Assembly (NCBI RefSeq): GCF_014269025.2
Contig: NZ_CP077094.1
Span: forward strand, 1,054,001 to 1,118,000
DNA length: 64,000 bases
Direction of reading: 5' to 3'
Source: Pseudomonas promysalinigenes
GTDB taxonomy: Bacteria; Pseudomonadota; Gammaproteobacteria; Pseudomonadales; Pseudomonadaceae
The position numbers were made by a program, and so were the translations under genes. Below, piece by piece: positions 63,802 to 64,000 of the stretch (positions within the stretch are counted from its first letter, which is position 1; every line of letters starts with the position of its first letter). Under the pieces are notes generated by a model, which did not search any database, had not been told where the DNA came from, and saw only the letters and a program-made list of their open reading frames with translations.

Positions 63802-64000
63802 GTCCTCGACTCCTGCAGGTTCTGCTTATCAATAACCTACTCATCGCCTCAGCCAAATTCTGGAGTATTTCCGTGTGAACAAAATCTCCGTCGATTCATC
63901 ACTGTGTGACTGACTGAGGGTTTGATCTGCTTGCTTGTAAGTACTATCCCTGGGGGCTGTAAATTTTTTCTTGTAGGAAAATTCCGAAACAGATGTAAGG
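63802..64000. other. Right-hand end, no gene seen
   Basis: About 200 nt, more AT-rich than the window average. It probably holds the promoter of the small membrane protein gene. AATTTTTTC and GGAAAATT near 63966-63988 form an imperfect hairpin. I see no open frame with coding character here. Confidence 0.4.

Overview
The window is chromosomal DNA of a fluorescent pseudomonad, most likely the Pseudomonas putida group. The gene orders mucD-lepA-lepB-rnc-era-recO-pdxJ, oprB-gcd, aatJQMP-aauSR, glpFK-glpR-glpD and grxD-bfr-bfd-prx-rnt-pyrC-motY-argG are the ones expected there. High GC, Pseudomonas-type inverted repeats in intergenic gaps and ATGA-type overlaps agree with this. I see no tRNA, rRNA, CRISPR array, insertion sequence, prophage or plasmid gene.

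Layout. 1-7.7 kb (plus strand): periplasmic protease MucD, the back-translocating GTPase LepA, signal peptidase I, RNase III, Era, RecO and PdxJ. 7.7-16.5 kb (minus): cmoAB for tRNA wobble modification, a small I42-type protease-inhibitor lipoprotein, Lon, then oprB-gcd for glucose uptake and periplasmic oxidation. 16.7-24.5 kb: a ZnuD-like receptor with a His/Asp-rich loop and a Zur box, two small plus-strand genes (VF530, Pr6Pr), a PadR regulator/siderophore-reductase pair related to E. coli YqjI/YqjH, and a divergent class A penicillin-binding protein. 24.9-35.3 kb: amino-acid permease, FMN glutamate-synthase-like protein, DUF3077 protein, Lhr-type helicase, Nudix hydrolase, MetR-type regulator and an exported alpha/beta hydrolase.

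35.4-42.2 kb is a complete acidic amino-acid uptake and regulation module: aatJQMP transporter and aauSR two-component system, with a sigma-54 promoter and two AauR-type enhancer palindromes upstream of aatJ. At 42.2-46.4 kb lies the most striking gene, a 1377-residue protein with a DUF6543-like N-terminus, leucine-rich repeats and a C-terminal NEL (IpaH/SspH-type) E3 ubiquitin ligase domain with its catalytic Cys-x-Asp motif. It is probably an effector aimed at eukaryotic cells, and no secretion system is visible nearby.

46.4-51.4 kb is the glycerol regulon with GlpR-like palindromes before glpD. 51.7-64 kb holds ybaK, an orphan iron-type ABC ATPase overlapping argF, a molybdopterin oxidoreductase, an iron/redox cluster (grxD, bfr, bfd with a Fur-like box, prx), rnt-pyrC, the flagellar stator protein MotY, argG and a small membrane protein. 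ArgR-type boxes occur at both argF and argG, linking the last two steps of arginine synthesis encoded here.

From memory of strain KT2440, the mucD-to-Pr6Pr stretch and the permease-to-argG stretch are not adjacent there. The window may therefore span a rearrangement junction, plausibly near the 29-nt inverted repeats at 19.8-20.0 kb.
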